From VXRJ01 sp965246995 (lineage in GTDB: Bacteria; Acidobacteriota; Vicinamibacteria; Vicinamibacterales; UBA8438), in NCBI GenBank assembly GCA_965246995.1, contig OZ252008.1, forward strand, positions 2,294,001-2,358,000: a DNA stretch of 64,000 nt, given 5' to 3'. A program made the translations under genes and the position numbers. Numbering within the stretch: position 1 is the stretch's first letter; the number at the start of each line of letters is the position of its first letter. The notes beneath the pieces are model-generated. The model was not told where the DNA came from and searched no databases. It saw only the letters and a list, made by a program, of their open reading frames with translations. Positions 23,119-31,760 of the stretch are shown in pieces.

Positions 23119-23905
23119 GCTCAACGTCAATTATTCTTGCCGGTTCGGACGGCTGCTCGTTCGACGACGCTCAGCTCGTGCGTCGCCGCCGACAGGTTGT
23201 CGTGTCGCAGCACTGCCGGGGCCGCGCCCAGCATCCACAACGCGCCCTGCAGGCCCGACACCAACGCCTCGAACGTCTCGCTCAGCGCCAGCCCCACATA
23301 CGTCCACTTGCTGTAGCTCAGCACCCACTCGAACAGCAGATGCGGGAACGGCACGCTCCGTATCGTCACGCCCAGGTCGCTCGCGTCGGTGAAGTCGAAC
23401 GCCGCTTCCCGACCCGGAACCGCCACCTGCTCGAAGTACACCTCGCGGTCCGGGCCGTACTGCATCCGCCAATCGCGGACCCGCCGCTGTAGCGTCCGTA
23501 GCTGCCCCGCCTGAAAGCGACCCGGATGCCGCCGGCACAGCACTTTGAACAGCGTCAGCACCTGCAGCCGGCCGTCGGTATCGGCCACCAGCTGCGGCAC
23601 GACCTCCGACTGCCACACATCGGCGAACGGGTCCTCCCGCGTCCGCCACGTCCGCGGCGCCTTCGCCGTCGACGGCAACGCCCCGCGCTGCCACGTGCGC
23701 GCCGTCCGCTCGCTCATCCCGGCCGCCGCCGCCGCTGCCGCCAATGTCTTCCCCGACATCCGTTTCTCGCGCAATCGCCGCACCTGGGCATCCCTGATCA
23801 ACCCGTCCTCCACAAGGAAAACGGGCAGTCTCACACGACTCTCGCTGGGTCCACGAACCGGCCGATCGCGTCCTCGGCAACCGGCAAGAATAATTGTCGT
23901 TGAGC
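23119..23905 (-). mobile_element. Internally deleted IS21-family element
   Basis: The two ends (23119-23144 and 23880-23905) are inverted and match at 25 of 26 positions: GCTCAACG[T/A]CAATTATTC then TTGCCGGT. Only an N-terminal piece of istA lies between them, and istB is absent. This is a non-autonomous derivative that a complete IS21 of the same type could move. Confidence 0.75.
23127..23834 (-). pseudogene. istA: IstA (IS21 transposase) N-terminal fragment
   Basis: 235 codons. The HTH (KTLAAAAAAAGMSERTARTWQRG) and the start of the catalytic core are kept: EAAFDFTDASDLGVTI with the first Asp, and LRHDNLSAATHEL with the second. The sequence then runs into the terminal repeat (ERAAVRTGKNN). 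The catalytic glutamate and C-terminus are missing (a full IstA is about 500 residues), and so is the IstB ATPase. It is therefore not functional. Confidence 0.85.
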
Positions 23906-24198
23906 ACGCGCGTTCCGACCGACCGGTGATGGTAGGCTACGGGCGGCGATGACCTCCACGCTGCTTCGTGATGCGTCCGCCACACCTCGGACCCAACCTC
24001 CTCCACCCGAGCGCCGCTTCCTTGTCGGCGACCGTCGAGCTGAGTGGCGGGGCAGTCGCCGTGATGAAGACTGGGTACAGCACTTCAACGAGGAATCGTC
24101 GGACCGCCGCCGAACAACCGAGACCTGGGCGGGTTCGAGGATCTGACCCAGCGGGTGCCGGTTCCGTAGACAAGGAAAAGTCCAGCTGAGGAGACAAG

Positions 24199-24507
24199 AT
24201 GGCCGAGCATTTCAAGGTCGCCAACGTCGCCGACCTGCCGCCAGGCGAAGCCACGCTGGTGACAGCTGGGGAAAAGCGCGTGGCCCTCTTCAACGTCGGG
24301 GGCACCTGCCATGCGCTCGACGACACGTGTACGCATCGCGGAGGCCCCCTCTCGGAAGGCACCGTCGACGGCGATGTCGTGACCTGCCCGTGGCACGGGG
24401 CTCGCTTCTGCGTGCGTGATGGTCACGCCCAGGGCCCCCCGGCTCCCGGCAACGTCACGGCGTACCCGGTGCGGGTCACCGACGGCAGCATCGAGATCGA
24501 GGTCTGA
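24199..24507 (+). CDS. Rieske-type [2Fe-2S] ferredoxin
   Basis: 102 residues, the usual size of NirD/BphF-like Rieske proteins. The cluster ligands are visible as Cys-X-His in DTCTHRGGPLSEG and Cys-X2-His in TCPWHGARF. It is a soluble cytoplasmic electron carrier, normally for a ring-hydroxylating oxygenase or nitrite reductase, but no such partner is nearby. The short region upstream (23906-24198) has no convincing gene. It is a cargo-like gene between two copies of the 71-bp repeat. GAGGAGACAAG precedes the ATG. Confidence 0.9.
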   Translation: MAEHFKVANVADLPPGEATLVTAGEKRVALFNVGGTCHALDDTCTHRGGPLSEGTVDGDVVTCPWHGARFCVRDGHAQGPPAPGNVTAYPVRVTDGSIEIEV

Positions 24508-24526
24508 GGCTGTTCGTCAGCGGGCC

Positions 24527-24967
24527 ATGACGGACCCCCTCGACGCACCCCGCTCTCGGGCCGAGCAGGAACAAGCCGAGTCCGCCCAGTTGTATCGGCT
24601 TGCCGCCGAGCAAGGGGTGGCGGGCGCCCAGTGCCGACTCGGTGTGATGTACGCTGACGGCCAGGGTGTGCCACGGGACGATGCCGAGGCCGTGCGGTGG
24701 TTTCGGCTGGCGGCTGACCAAGGCGATGCTGAGGCCCAAGGTGGCCTGGGGTTCGCCTACGGCACCGGGCGTGGTGTCGAGCAAGACTTCGCGACGTCGT
24801 ACATGTGGCTGACGCTGGCGATCGCGACCCTCACCGGCCCCACACGACACGGGGCGATGAAGTTCCGCGACACGATCGCGGCCGCGATGACCTCGGCCCA
24901 AGTCGCCGAAGCGCAACGCCTCGCTCGCGAGTGGACACCCGTCTCGGAGCGGTCGGGGGCACCCTGA
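24527..24967 (+). CDS. Sel1-repeat protein, cytoplasmic
   Basis: 146 residues without a signal peptide. Sel1-like repeats follow each other: 'AESAQLYRLAAEQGVAGAQCRLGVMYADGQGVPRD', 'AEAVRWFRLAADQGDAEAQGGLGFAYGTGRGVEQD', and an end unit 'FATSYMWLTLAIA'. They form a helical solenoid for protein contacts. It begins 19 bp after the Rieske gene, so the two are probably co-transcribed. It resembles the exported Sel1 protein at 27803 in the same segment. Partner and role unknown. Confidence 0.8.
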   Translation: MTDPLDAPRSRAEQEQAESAQLYRLAAEQGVAGAQCRLGVMYADGQGVPRDDAEAVRWFRLAADQGDAEAQGGLGFAYGTGRGVEQDFATSYMWLTLAIATLTGPTRHGAMKFRDTIAAAMTSAQVAEAQRLAREWTPVSERSGAP

Positions 24968-25138
24968 CCCTTCGGGGACTCCTGGCTGTGCCCCAGCCGT
25001 TGCGGCCTTGTGCTGGCCGTCCCATCAAACAAGTGTTTTTCGCGCACCGGATCTTCACGACGGAACGATAGGTTTTACAGGGCGAAAGTGAACCCCTCGC
25101 TGCAGAGTTTTTTGGCGCACCTCGCCGATGGCGCACTT

Positions 25139-25954
25139 TCAGCGAGCCGGCCGCGGATACGCGATGTCGACGACCAGCTTGAACAACTCTCCTGCGGCCT
25201 CCTCATCCACCGAAGGAGAGCCGGACCCCGCTGCGAGGAGCCGACGACCCAATCCAGTCACCCGGCGATATTGATCGTCCGGTAGCAGGTCACGCAGTCG
25301 GGCATCGAAAGAGGCCGCGCGGTCGCCGAAGGCGGTCCCCAGTTCGTCCGTGGTGGCGATGAGCGCCCCCAGCTTATTGCGGAGCCAAAACCAGAGGGCG
25401 GCGGGCCACTCTAGACCAGCCTCTGCGGTCTCGTAGTCGCGGTTCTCCGAGGCCCGCCCTTGGATGTCGTGGTAATGGCCGAGTCGGTCAGCAGCGAATG
25501 CTGGGTAGTCTTGCTGTAAGTGTTTCTCGGCCATGACCTCGTGGGGGAACAAATACAAACCTCGCGCAAGCTGGATGCGTTGGGTCTCAAACGCCTGCTC
25601 GGACCTCGTCGTGCCTTGGAAGTGACCCTCAGATAAATCGTCGGCCTGTTGGAGGCGTTTCCCCGTGAGTTCCAGGCTCATACGGATGGTTTCATTAAGG
25701 AGTGTCACCATCTGGCTGGATGGAGTGAGCCGAAAGAACTGTGCTGAAAGCCGCAGAATCAGGTGGGGGTCACCTGGGAGGTCTTGGACCGCCTCGGCCT
25801 CAGTCATAGCGTCGGCTGGCGGTTCAGGAGCCTGCGCCCAGTAGATGTCCGTGACCTCCACCGGCGGCGGTTGGACCTGTTCCACAAAGCGCTGCCAGGC
25901 TTCCTCGGCCCGTTTGAGAAAGGACTCGTCTGGGTAGTAGACAACCAGCTTCAC
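25139..25954 (-). CDS. Unknown cytoplasmic protein
   Basis: 271 residues; I do not recognise the family. The start MKLVVYYPDESFLKRAEEAW looks like a real N-terminus. The middle is helical, with QMVTLLNETIRMSLELTGKRLQQADDLSEGHFQGTTRSEQAFETQRIQLARGLYLFPHEVMAEKHLQQDY. Tryptophan-rich LEWPAALWFWLRNKLGALIATTDELGTAFGDRAA lies near residue 190. No membrane segment or catalytic motif stands out. It lies between a Sel1 gene and a transposon in the second segment of the island, so it is likely accessory. Confidence 0.55.
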   Translation of the reverse strand: MKLVVYYPDESFLKRAEEAWQRFVEQVQPPPVEVTDIYWAQAPEPPADAMTEAEAVQDLPGDPHLILRLSAQFFRLTPSSQMVTLLNETIRMSLELTGKRLQQADDLSEGHFQGTTRSEQAFETQRIQLARGLYLFPHEVMAEKHLQQDYPAFAADRLGHYHDIQGRASENRDYETAEAGLEWPAALWFWLRNKLGALIATTDELGTAFGDRAASFDARLRDLLPDDQYRRVTGLGRRLLAAGSGSPSVDEEAAGELFKLVVDIAYPRPAR

Positions 25955-26103
25955 AGTCTGGACATTCTAACGGGTGCGGCACCGACGTTTTCTCAGGAGT
26001 TGAGGCTGGGCTGGCACAGTTGCCGAATGCCTCGAAGGCGGGCTCGGAAGCTCGGGCCAGAGCTTCCATTGAATAAACGGGGATCCGCTAGAAGAACGCC
26101 TGG

Positions 26104-27594
26104 CAGCCTGTGGCAAAAGTCGGCGATTCTGGCTCGACCAGATCGATCGAGTTTCGTACACGTGACAGCCATGGCGATGGGCAAGAGACCGGCGGCGCGA
26201 CAGGCGTCGCCGATGTGGGTGGACACCGCGGACCTTCCGACGAGTGACGGGCATCCTTTCTTCGAGCGTCTGAACCGGGCCCTGGAAGAGGCAGGCTTCG
26301 ACGCCTTCGTCGAGGGACTGTGCGCGGCGTTCTACGCGGCGCGGATGGGCCGCCCGAGTCTACGGCCGGGACGGTATTTCCGTCTGTTGTTCATCGGCTA
26401 TTTCGAAGGGGTGTCCTCCGAGCGGGGGATTGCGCGGCGGGTGGCCGATTCGCTGAGTCTGCGGTCGTTTCTGGACCTGGACGTGACCGAGGCGGCGCCG
26501 GACCACTCGACGTTGTCGCGCACGCGGCGGCTGATCGACGTCGAGACGCACGTGGCGGTGTTCACGTGGGTGTTGGAGCGGCTCGCCGACGCGGGGCTGG
26601 TGCGGGGGAAGACGGTCGGCATCGATGCGACGACGCTGGAAGCGAACGCGGCGATGCGGAGCATCGAGCGGCGGGACACGGGCGAATCCTACGAGGCGTT
26701 CGTGCGGAGTTTGGCGGAGGCGTCGGGGGTGGAGACACCGACGCGGGCGGATCTGGCTCGTTTCGACCGGTCCCGGAAGAACAAGAAGACGTCGAACAAG
26801 GAGTGGACATCGCCCCAGGACCCGGACGCGAAGATTGCGAAGATGAAGGACGGTCGGACGCACTTGGCCCACAAGGCTGAGCACGGGGTCGACATGGACA
26901 CGGGAGCCATTGTCTCGGTGACGGTGCAGGATGCATCGGACGGTGATTCGGCAACGCTGCCGGTGACGCTGATCATGGCGGCCGAGCAGGTGGAGTTGGT
27001 GCCGCCGGACGGTCCGGGGGTCGAAGAGGTGGTCGCCGACAAGGGGTACCACAGCGACGAGACGCTGGTGGCGCTCGGTGCAGTAGGGGTTCGGAGTCAC
27101 GTATCGGAACCGGAGCGCGGCCGGCGCCGCTGGCAGGACAAGAAGACGGGAGAGACGCCGCCGGAGAAGCGTGCTGCGCAGAAGGCGTTGTATGCGAACC
27201 GCCGGCGTGTCCGCGGGCGGCGGGGTCGTCGCCTGCAACGCTGCCGGGGCGAGGTGGTGGAGCGTTCGTTCGCGCACATGTATGAGACGGGCGGTATGCG
27301 TCAGGTGTGGGTGCGCGGTCACGAGAATGTCCGCAAGCGCGTGCTGATCCAGGCGGCCGCCTGCAACATCGGGCTGCTCCTGCGTCGCCTGACCGGCGTC
27401 GGCACGCCCCGGAGCCTGCAGGGGCGGGCTGTTTCGGCGATTTGCCGCCTGATCGGGCGTTTGATCTACCGCTGGGGGCGTCTGACGCGCGCCTGGGGGT
27501 TCAAATGGACACCGACGGCGCTCGTCGGCTCAATCGCTCATCGCCAAGCCCGCTGAACAGCGGGGCTCAGCGAACAGACTTCTTCCACGGGCTG
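26104..27594 (+). mobile_element. DDE transposon, IS1182-like
   Basis: The left end CAGCCTGTGGCAAAAGTC (26104) and the reversed right end CAGCCCGTGGAAGAAGTC (ending 27594) form terminal inverted repeats around one transposase gene. No target duplication is evident (flanks CTGG and TTAT). The outer 10 bases match the ends of the CTAG-flanked elements at 3694 and 7172. Confidence 0.65.
26171..27556 (+). CDS. IS1182-like transposase
   Basis: 461 residues from ATG 26171 (MAMGKRPAARQ); the frame is open far upstream but that part is not coding. An N-terminal DUF772 domain (RMGRPSLRPGRYFRLLFIGYFEGVSSERGIARRVADSLSLRSFL..APDHSTLSRTRRLI) precedes the DDE core, with first Asp in TVGIDATTLEANAAMRSI, second in EVVADKGYHSDET, and Glu in GEVVERSFAHMYE. 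The layout fits the IS1182/IS5-like group; the exact family needs a search. The frame is intact. Confidence 0.8.
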   Translation: MAMGKRPAARQASPMWVDTADLPTSDGHPFFERLNRALEEAGFDAFVEGLCAAFYAARMGRPSLRPGRYFRLLFIGYFEGVSSERGIARRVADSLSLRSFLDLDVTEAAPDHSTLSRTRRLIDVETHVAVFTWVLERLADAGLVRGKTVGIDATTLEANAAMRSIERRDTGESYEAFVRSLAEASGVETPTRADLARFDRSRKNKKTSNKEWTSPQDPDAKIAKMKDGRTHLAHKAEHGVDMDTGAIVSVTVQDASDGDSATLPVTLIMAAEQVELVPPDGPGVEEVVADKGYHSDETLVALGAVGVRSHVSEPERGRRRWQDKKTGETPPEKRAAQKALYANRRRVRGRRGRRLQRCRGEVVERSFAHMYETGGMRQVWVRGHENVRKRVLIQAAACNIGLLLRRLTGVGTPRSLQGRAVSAICRLIGRLIYRWGRLTRAWGFKWTPTALVGSIAHRQAR

Positions 27595-27802
27595 TTATCC
27601 CCCGCTGGCGCTCCTGGCGGGGTTAGGGCTTGGCGGCGTGGCTTCCGACCCCCGCACCCCCCCCGGCGCCCCGCCCCCCCGTGCGGCGCGGGCGTTTCCC
27701 CCCTCCCGTGTCCGATACCCGACCGGGACTCTCGACGCGCTCCCGCCCGGCGCCCCGGACGCCGGGGCCGATGGCGGCGACGGTGACATCTGGTAGCAGA
27801 CT

Positions 27803-28348
27803 ATGATCCGCCCGTTGAAGATGCGCTTGATATTGACCTGCGCGGCCGCCGTTGTCCTGCTCGCGGTCACGCCAGCCCGTGCCCAGGATGACGAAGCGAG
27901 ACGGCACGCGGCTGAACAGGGTGACGCCGACGCCCAGTTCACCCTCGGGTTCAGGTACGAGTACGGTCTAGGCGTACCGCAGGACGACGCGGAAGCCGTC
28001 CGGTGGTACCGCCTGGCCGCTGAGCAGGGTGACGCCAGCGCCCAGTACAACCTCGGGTTCATGTACGCCGACGGTCGGGGCGTGCCGCGTGACGACGCGG
28101 AAGCCGTCCGGTGGTACCGCCTCGCCGCCGAGCAGGGTAACGCCAGCGCACAGACCAACCTCGGGGTCATGTACGGCAACGGTGAGGGCGTACCGCAGGA
28201 CTACGTATCCGCGCACATGTGGCTCAACCTTGCTGCCGCGACCGACGGCGAGGATGCCCGCAAGGCCCGCGATATTGTCGCCGCCCGCATGACGCGCGAA
28301 CAGATCGCCGAGGCGCAAGCGCGGGCACGGGAATGGGCTAACCGATAG
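27803..28348 (+). CDS. Exported Sel1-repeat protein
   Basis: 181 residues with a signal peptide (LILTCAAAVVLLAVTPARAQ). It has three clear Sel1-like repeats, each containing 'GDA.AQ..LGF.Y..G.GVP.DDAEAVRWYRLAAEQG', then the end unit 'YVSAHMWLNLAAAT' and a C-terminal helix. It forms a periplasmic solenoid that scaffolds protein contacts. The repeats are nearly identical in DNA, so they expanded recently. The 200 bp before it (27595-27800) are C-rich low-complexity sequence with no gene. It is the second Sel1 gene of this island segment. Confidence 0.85.
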   Translation: MIRPLKMRLILTCAAAVVLLAVTPARAQDDEARRHAAEQGDADAQFTLGFRYEYGLGVPQDDAEAVRWYRLAAEQGDASAQYNLGFMYADGRGVPRDDAEAVRWYRLAAEQGNASAQTNLGVMYGNGEGVPQDYVSAHMWLNLAAATDGEDARKARDIVAARMTREQIAEAQARAREWANR

Positions 28349-28483
28349 CCTCGATCAGGGTACGGCGGTGCCGTGTCCCGGCTTACGCCCGGACCCGACC
28401 CGCCGCGGTGCGGTGATATGCGGCGGTGTAGTGCTACTGAGAAACGAATAGGGCCAGCGGTGAGGCGGGCGAACCATCCGCCC

Positions 28484-28554
28484 CCCGGCGCGTGGCACCC
28501 GTCGCGGTCGCACACGCCCCCCTTGATGGAATATTCGGGGGGTTTTTCCGATGT
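28484..28554 (+). repeat. 71-bp repeat, copy 2
   Basis: Nearly identical to copy 1. Its CCCCCC...GGGGGG arms followed by TTTTT resemble an intrinsic terminator with a long loop. It occupies the otherwise empty 385 bp between the exported Sel1 gene and the XRE/ImmA gene and marks the border between the second and third island segments. Confidence 0.85.
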
Positions 28555-28733
28555 TGAGGAATGTTGACTTTTGCTAAGGTTCGCGGCGGTCCACGAAACC
28601 CCACCCCCACCCCTTGACGGGGGGCCGGGGCGCCTTGCCGAGCGAAGTGATGCCGCACCGCGAACTGGAGGCGCTTCGTGGCATTGAAGGGGCGCGTACG
28701 CGAGCGCTGTATCTGGCGTAAACTCCCGACCAC

Positions 28734-29897
28734 ATGCCCAAGACAGTCTCTGGCATCAACGCAGAGATCCTCGTTTGGGCGCGGCAGCGATCCGGCATGT
28801 CGGTCGCGCAAGTCGCCAAAGCCACCGGGCGCGACGTCTCGGTGATCGACACCTGGGAATCCGGCGAGTCCGCGCCAACCTATCCCCAGCTCGAAGACCT
28901 GGCCTATCGCGTTTATAAACGCCCGATCGCGCTGTTTTTTTTCCCTGCCCCCCCCACCGAGACGGATCCGGAACACTCGTTCCGGACCCTACCAGCCCTT
29001 GAGATCGAAGACCTAGCGGCCGACACCCGTTTCAAGATCAGGCACGCGCGCGCAAGCCAACTCGCACTCTACGAACTGCACGACGGTGCAAATCCAGCGG
29101 ACCGGAAGATCTTTCGGGACATTGACGGACAAGCTGCGTCGCCCGCCAAGGTCGCCGCCATCGTCCGCGATTATCTCGGCATCGACGCAGATGTCCAGCG
29201 TCGCGCGTGGAAGACTCCGGACGACGCGGTGAAGGGGTGGCGGACGGCGATCGAAGACGCGGGCGTCTACGTATTTAAGAACACCTTCAAGCAAGAGAAT
29301 GTCTCTGGGTTCTGTCTCTACGATGCCGAGTTTCCGCTGATCTACGTCAATAACAGCACGGCAAAAACGCGTCAGAGTTTCACGATTCTCCATGAACTCG
29401 GCCATCTGCTGTTCGGAACGGGTGGCGTCACGAAGCGCGATGACCACTACATCGATTCGTTGAAGGGCGAACAGAGGGAGATCGAGGTCTTCTGCAACCG
29501 ATTCGCGGCTGAGTCGTTGCTGCCGACACGACTCGTGAAAGCAGAAATGCGGTCAGTCGCTGACGATGACATTTCTAGGCTCGCTGCGACTTACAAGGTT
29601 AGCCGTCAGGTGGTGCTGACCCGCCTCGTTGCGCTCGGCGCTATCACGCAGGCGCACTACGAGAAAAAGGCGGCGCAGTGGAAGGCGGACTACGAAGCGC
29701 AGCAGAGTGGAAAAGGCAGTGGCCAGTATTACGCAACGCAGAGAGCCTATCTCGGTGACAGGTTTCTGCGACTCGCCTTCAGTCGCTACTACGATGGCCG
29801 AATCTCGGTCGAACGGCTCGCAGAGGTGCTGAACGCCAACACCGCGAGTCTCCCCGGCCTCGAGCAGGTCGCACTGGCGGCGGGGGGTAACGAGTGA
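28734..29897 (+). CDS. XRE-ImmA/IrrE metallopeptidase (antitoxin-like)
   Basis: 387 residues. Residues 8-65 are an XRE helix-turn-helix (ILVWARQRSGMSVAQVAKATGRDVSVIDTWESGESAPTYPQLEDLA). Residues 150-290 form a zinc peptidase of the ImmA/IrrE type with H220-E221-X-X-H224 (TILHELGHLLFG) and a distal glutamate around IEVFCNRFAAESLLP. ImmA-type enzymes cut a cognate repressor; as an XRE fusion with a downstream DUF4411 gene the pair is usually annotated as a toxin-antitoxin or defence module. A TAAACT box lies 9 bases before the ATG. The stop overlaps the next start. Confidence 0.88.
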   Translation: MPKTVSGINAEILVWARQRSGMSVAQVAKATGRDVSVIDTWESGESAPTYPQLEDLAYRVYKRPIALFFFPAPPTETDPEHSFRTLPALEIEDLAADTRFKIRHARASQLALYELHDGANPADRKIFRDIDGQAASPAKVAAIVRDYLGIDADVQRRAWKTPDDAVKGWRTAIEDAGVYVFKNTFKQENVSGFCLYDAEFPLIYVNNSTAKTRQSFTILHELGHLLFGTGGVTKRDDHYIDSLKGEQREIEVFCNRFAAESLLPTRLVKAEMRSVADDDISRLAATYKVSRQVVLTRLVALGAITQAHYEKKAAQWKADYEAQQSGKGSGQYYATQRAYLGDRFLRLAFSRYYDGRISVERLAEVLNANTASLPGLEQVALAAGGNE

Positions 29898-30367
29898 CGG
29901 ACCCATACGTCTTCGACACGAACAGTGTCAGCGTCCTCAAGAACTACTACCCCGATCAGTTTCCGACGTTCTGGAAGCGCTTCCATAATGCGATTGAGGT
30001 AGGCACGGTGGTGTCATGCCGAGAGGTCTTCAACGAGCTAAAAGGACTGCAAAAGGGATGGGTGGTTGATTGGGCGAACGAAAAGAAGCCGATGTTCCGC
30101 ACTCCGACCGACGACGAAACCAACTTCGTGGAAAAGATATTCAGGGTGCCGCACTTTCTCACCCTCGTCGGTGAAGAGCAGCAGTTACGCGGCAGGCCAG
30201 TCGCGGATCCGTTCGTCATCGCGGCCGCGCATGTCTTCGGCGGCTGCGTAGTGACGGAAGAAGCATTCAAGCCGAAGGCGGCAAAGGTGCCGAATGTCTG
30301 CAAATACTTCGGCGTTGACTACACCAACGTCGAAGGCTTCCTGAAGAAGAACAACTGGACCTTTTAG
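29894..30367 (+). CDS. DUF4411 (PIN-like) protein, probable toxin
   Basis: 157 residues from a GTG overlapping the upstream stop (GTGA). 'YVFDTNSVSVLKNYYP' carries the first PIN Asp, 'EVFNELKGLQKG' the Glu, and 'RPVADPFVIAAAHVFGGCVVTEE' the second Asp. These are the acidic residues of PIN nucleases, so it is likely an RNase. With the XRE-ImmA partner it forms a two-gene cassette bounded by copies 2 and 3 of the 71-bp repeat. That it is toxic is known for PIN toxins in general; for DUF4411 it is inference. Confidence 0.85.
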   Translation: MTDPYVFDTNSVSVLKNYYPDQFPTFWKRFHNAIEVGTVVSCREVFNELKGLQKGWVVDWANEKKPMFRTPTDDETNFVEKIFRVPHFLTLVGEEQQLRGRPVADPFVIAAAHVFGGCVVTEEAFKPKAAKVPNVCKYFGVDYTNVEGFLKKNNWTF

Positions 30368-30593
30368 CCAGGATTTCCTTTTTGACCGTCCTGGCACAGG
30401 CAGGGTAGTCGTTCCACGGTCGCGATGCACCGGTTTTGGGACGCGACCTACAAACGTCGTGGACGCTATCGAGACCGGGCCGGCGGGCCGCGCCGGCCAC
30501 GCCTAAAACCCGGCCCCGCGCCGGCATCGGGTGGGTGGCGACCGCCCCGGCGCGGCTCTGGCCGGCCTGTGGCGCGGACAAAAATACCCCCCC

Positions 30594-30664
30594 CCTGGCA
30601 CGTGGCACCCGTCGCGGTCGCACACGCCCCCACGGATGGAATATTCGGGGGGTTTTTCCGATGT
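30594..30664 (+). repeat. 71-bp repeat, copy 3 (right edge of the island)
   Basis: Third copy, ending GGGGGGTTTTTCCGATGT at 30664. Directly after it the minus-strand ADOP coding sequence begins, so the end of this repeat is the right junction of the island with the old chromosome. The 226 bp before it hold no gene. Confidence 0.85.
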
Positions 30665-31760
30665 CAACCGGCCCTGCCCACTGCGGCGGCAGGCGCACGT
30701 CGTCCGTCAGCGTCAAGGATGCCTGCCGATCTTGGTTGGAGTCGGGATAGGCGGCGGCCAGATTGGCCATGATCACGTCGAGGCTCGCGGCCGCCCGAGC
30801 CAGAGTGACGCCATCGCGGAGCCTCCCCTTGACGAACAGCCAGCGTTGTCCGCGGCGTTCGAGCCGGGTCTCGCCCGGGGAGTTCACGAATGACAAGATG
30901 CCCATCGGCGTCACGTCGTTGACCCATGTCATCGGAGTCCACAGGTCCGCGCCGAGTATGGGCACCATGCCGGCGAACCCGGGCGGCGCGACGCCCACCA
31001 CGAGATACGGCTGAGACCGGATACGGAGGCTCCGGCCGAGGACCCCCGGATCCCCTCCGAAGGCTCGTTCCCACAGCCCGCTGGAGATCACGGCCACGCG
31101 GGCGGCGCCCGGTCGATCGTCCTCCGGCGCCAGCAGCCGGCCCAACACCGGCCGAAGGCCGAGAAACTGAAAGTAGTTTCCCGTCACCGTCTCGCCCATC
31201 AGCAGGTTGACGTCCTCGTCCACACGCACCGCCGCGACCATCGAAGAGTGCGCCGCCAGGTCCGTGAACACATCGTTCTCCGCCCGCAGATCGAGGTAGT
31301 CCGGATAGGAGGTCGTCGAGTACCGCTCGACACCGGGGTCGCTCGTGTAGACGTCGACGAGTTACGCGGGACGAGAGACCGGCAGCGGCTGGAACAGCAG
31401 CGAGTCGACGATGGCGGCGATCGTGGTGTTGAAGCCCATGGGGATGGCCAGCGACACGACGGCGGCGAGGGTGAAGCCCGGATTCCTGCGCACGCCCCGC
31501 AGCGCGTAGCCGAGATCGCGAAGCAGGTCCTCCAGCGGCCGCCCACCGCGCGCGTCCCGGACCGCCTCGCGTATGGCGCCGACGCAGCCCAGCCGAACGC
31601 GGGCCCGTCGGCGGGCCTCACGCGGAGCCATGCCCGCGCGCACGTTCTTCTCCGCTTCCATCTCCAGATGGAACTGCAGTTCCTCCTGCGTCTCGGCATC
31701 CTCGCGCCCGCCGCGGAAGAGGCCACGGAGTCGCCGGACGACGGCAATGAGCGCGCTCAC
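30665..31760 (-). pseudogene. ADOP permease, truncated and with an in-frame stop
   Basis: GTG 31760 overlaps the PadR stop. The N-terminal helical PadR-linked domain and first membrane helix (NPGFTLAAVVSLAIPMGFNTTIAAIVDSLLF) and the MacB-type periplasmic domain (LLMGETVTGNYFQFLGLRPVLGRLLAPEDDRPG...ISSGLWERAFGGDP) are well kept. However, a TAA at 31362-31364 interrupts PVSRPA|LVDVYTSD in frame, and the similarity ends at 30665 where the island begins. A full ADOP is about 800 residues; only about 365 remain. Confidence 0.8.

Noticed and set aside
23949..24189. Short frames between the IS21 derivative and the Rieske gene.
   Set aside because: Arg- and Pro-rich, overlapping in several frames, without motifs or ribosome binding sites.
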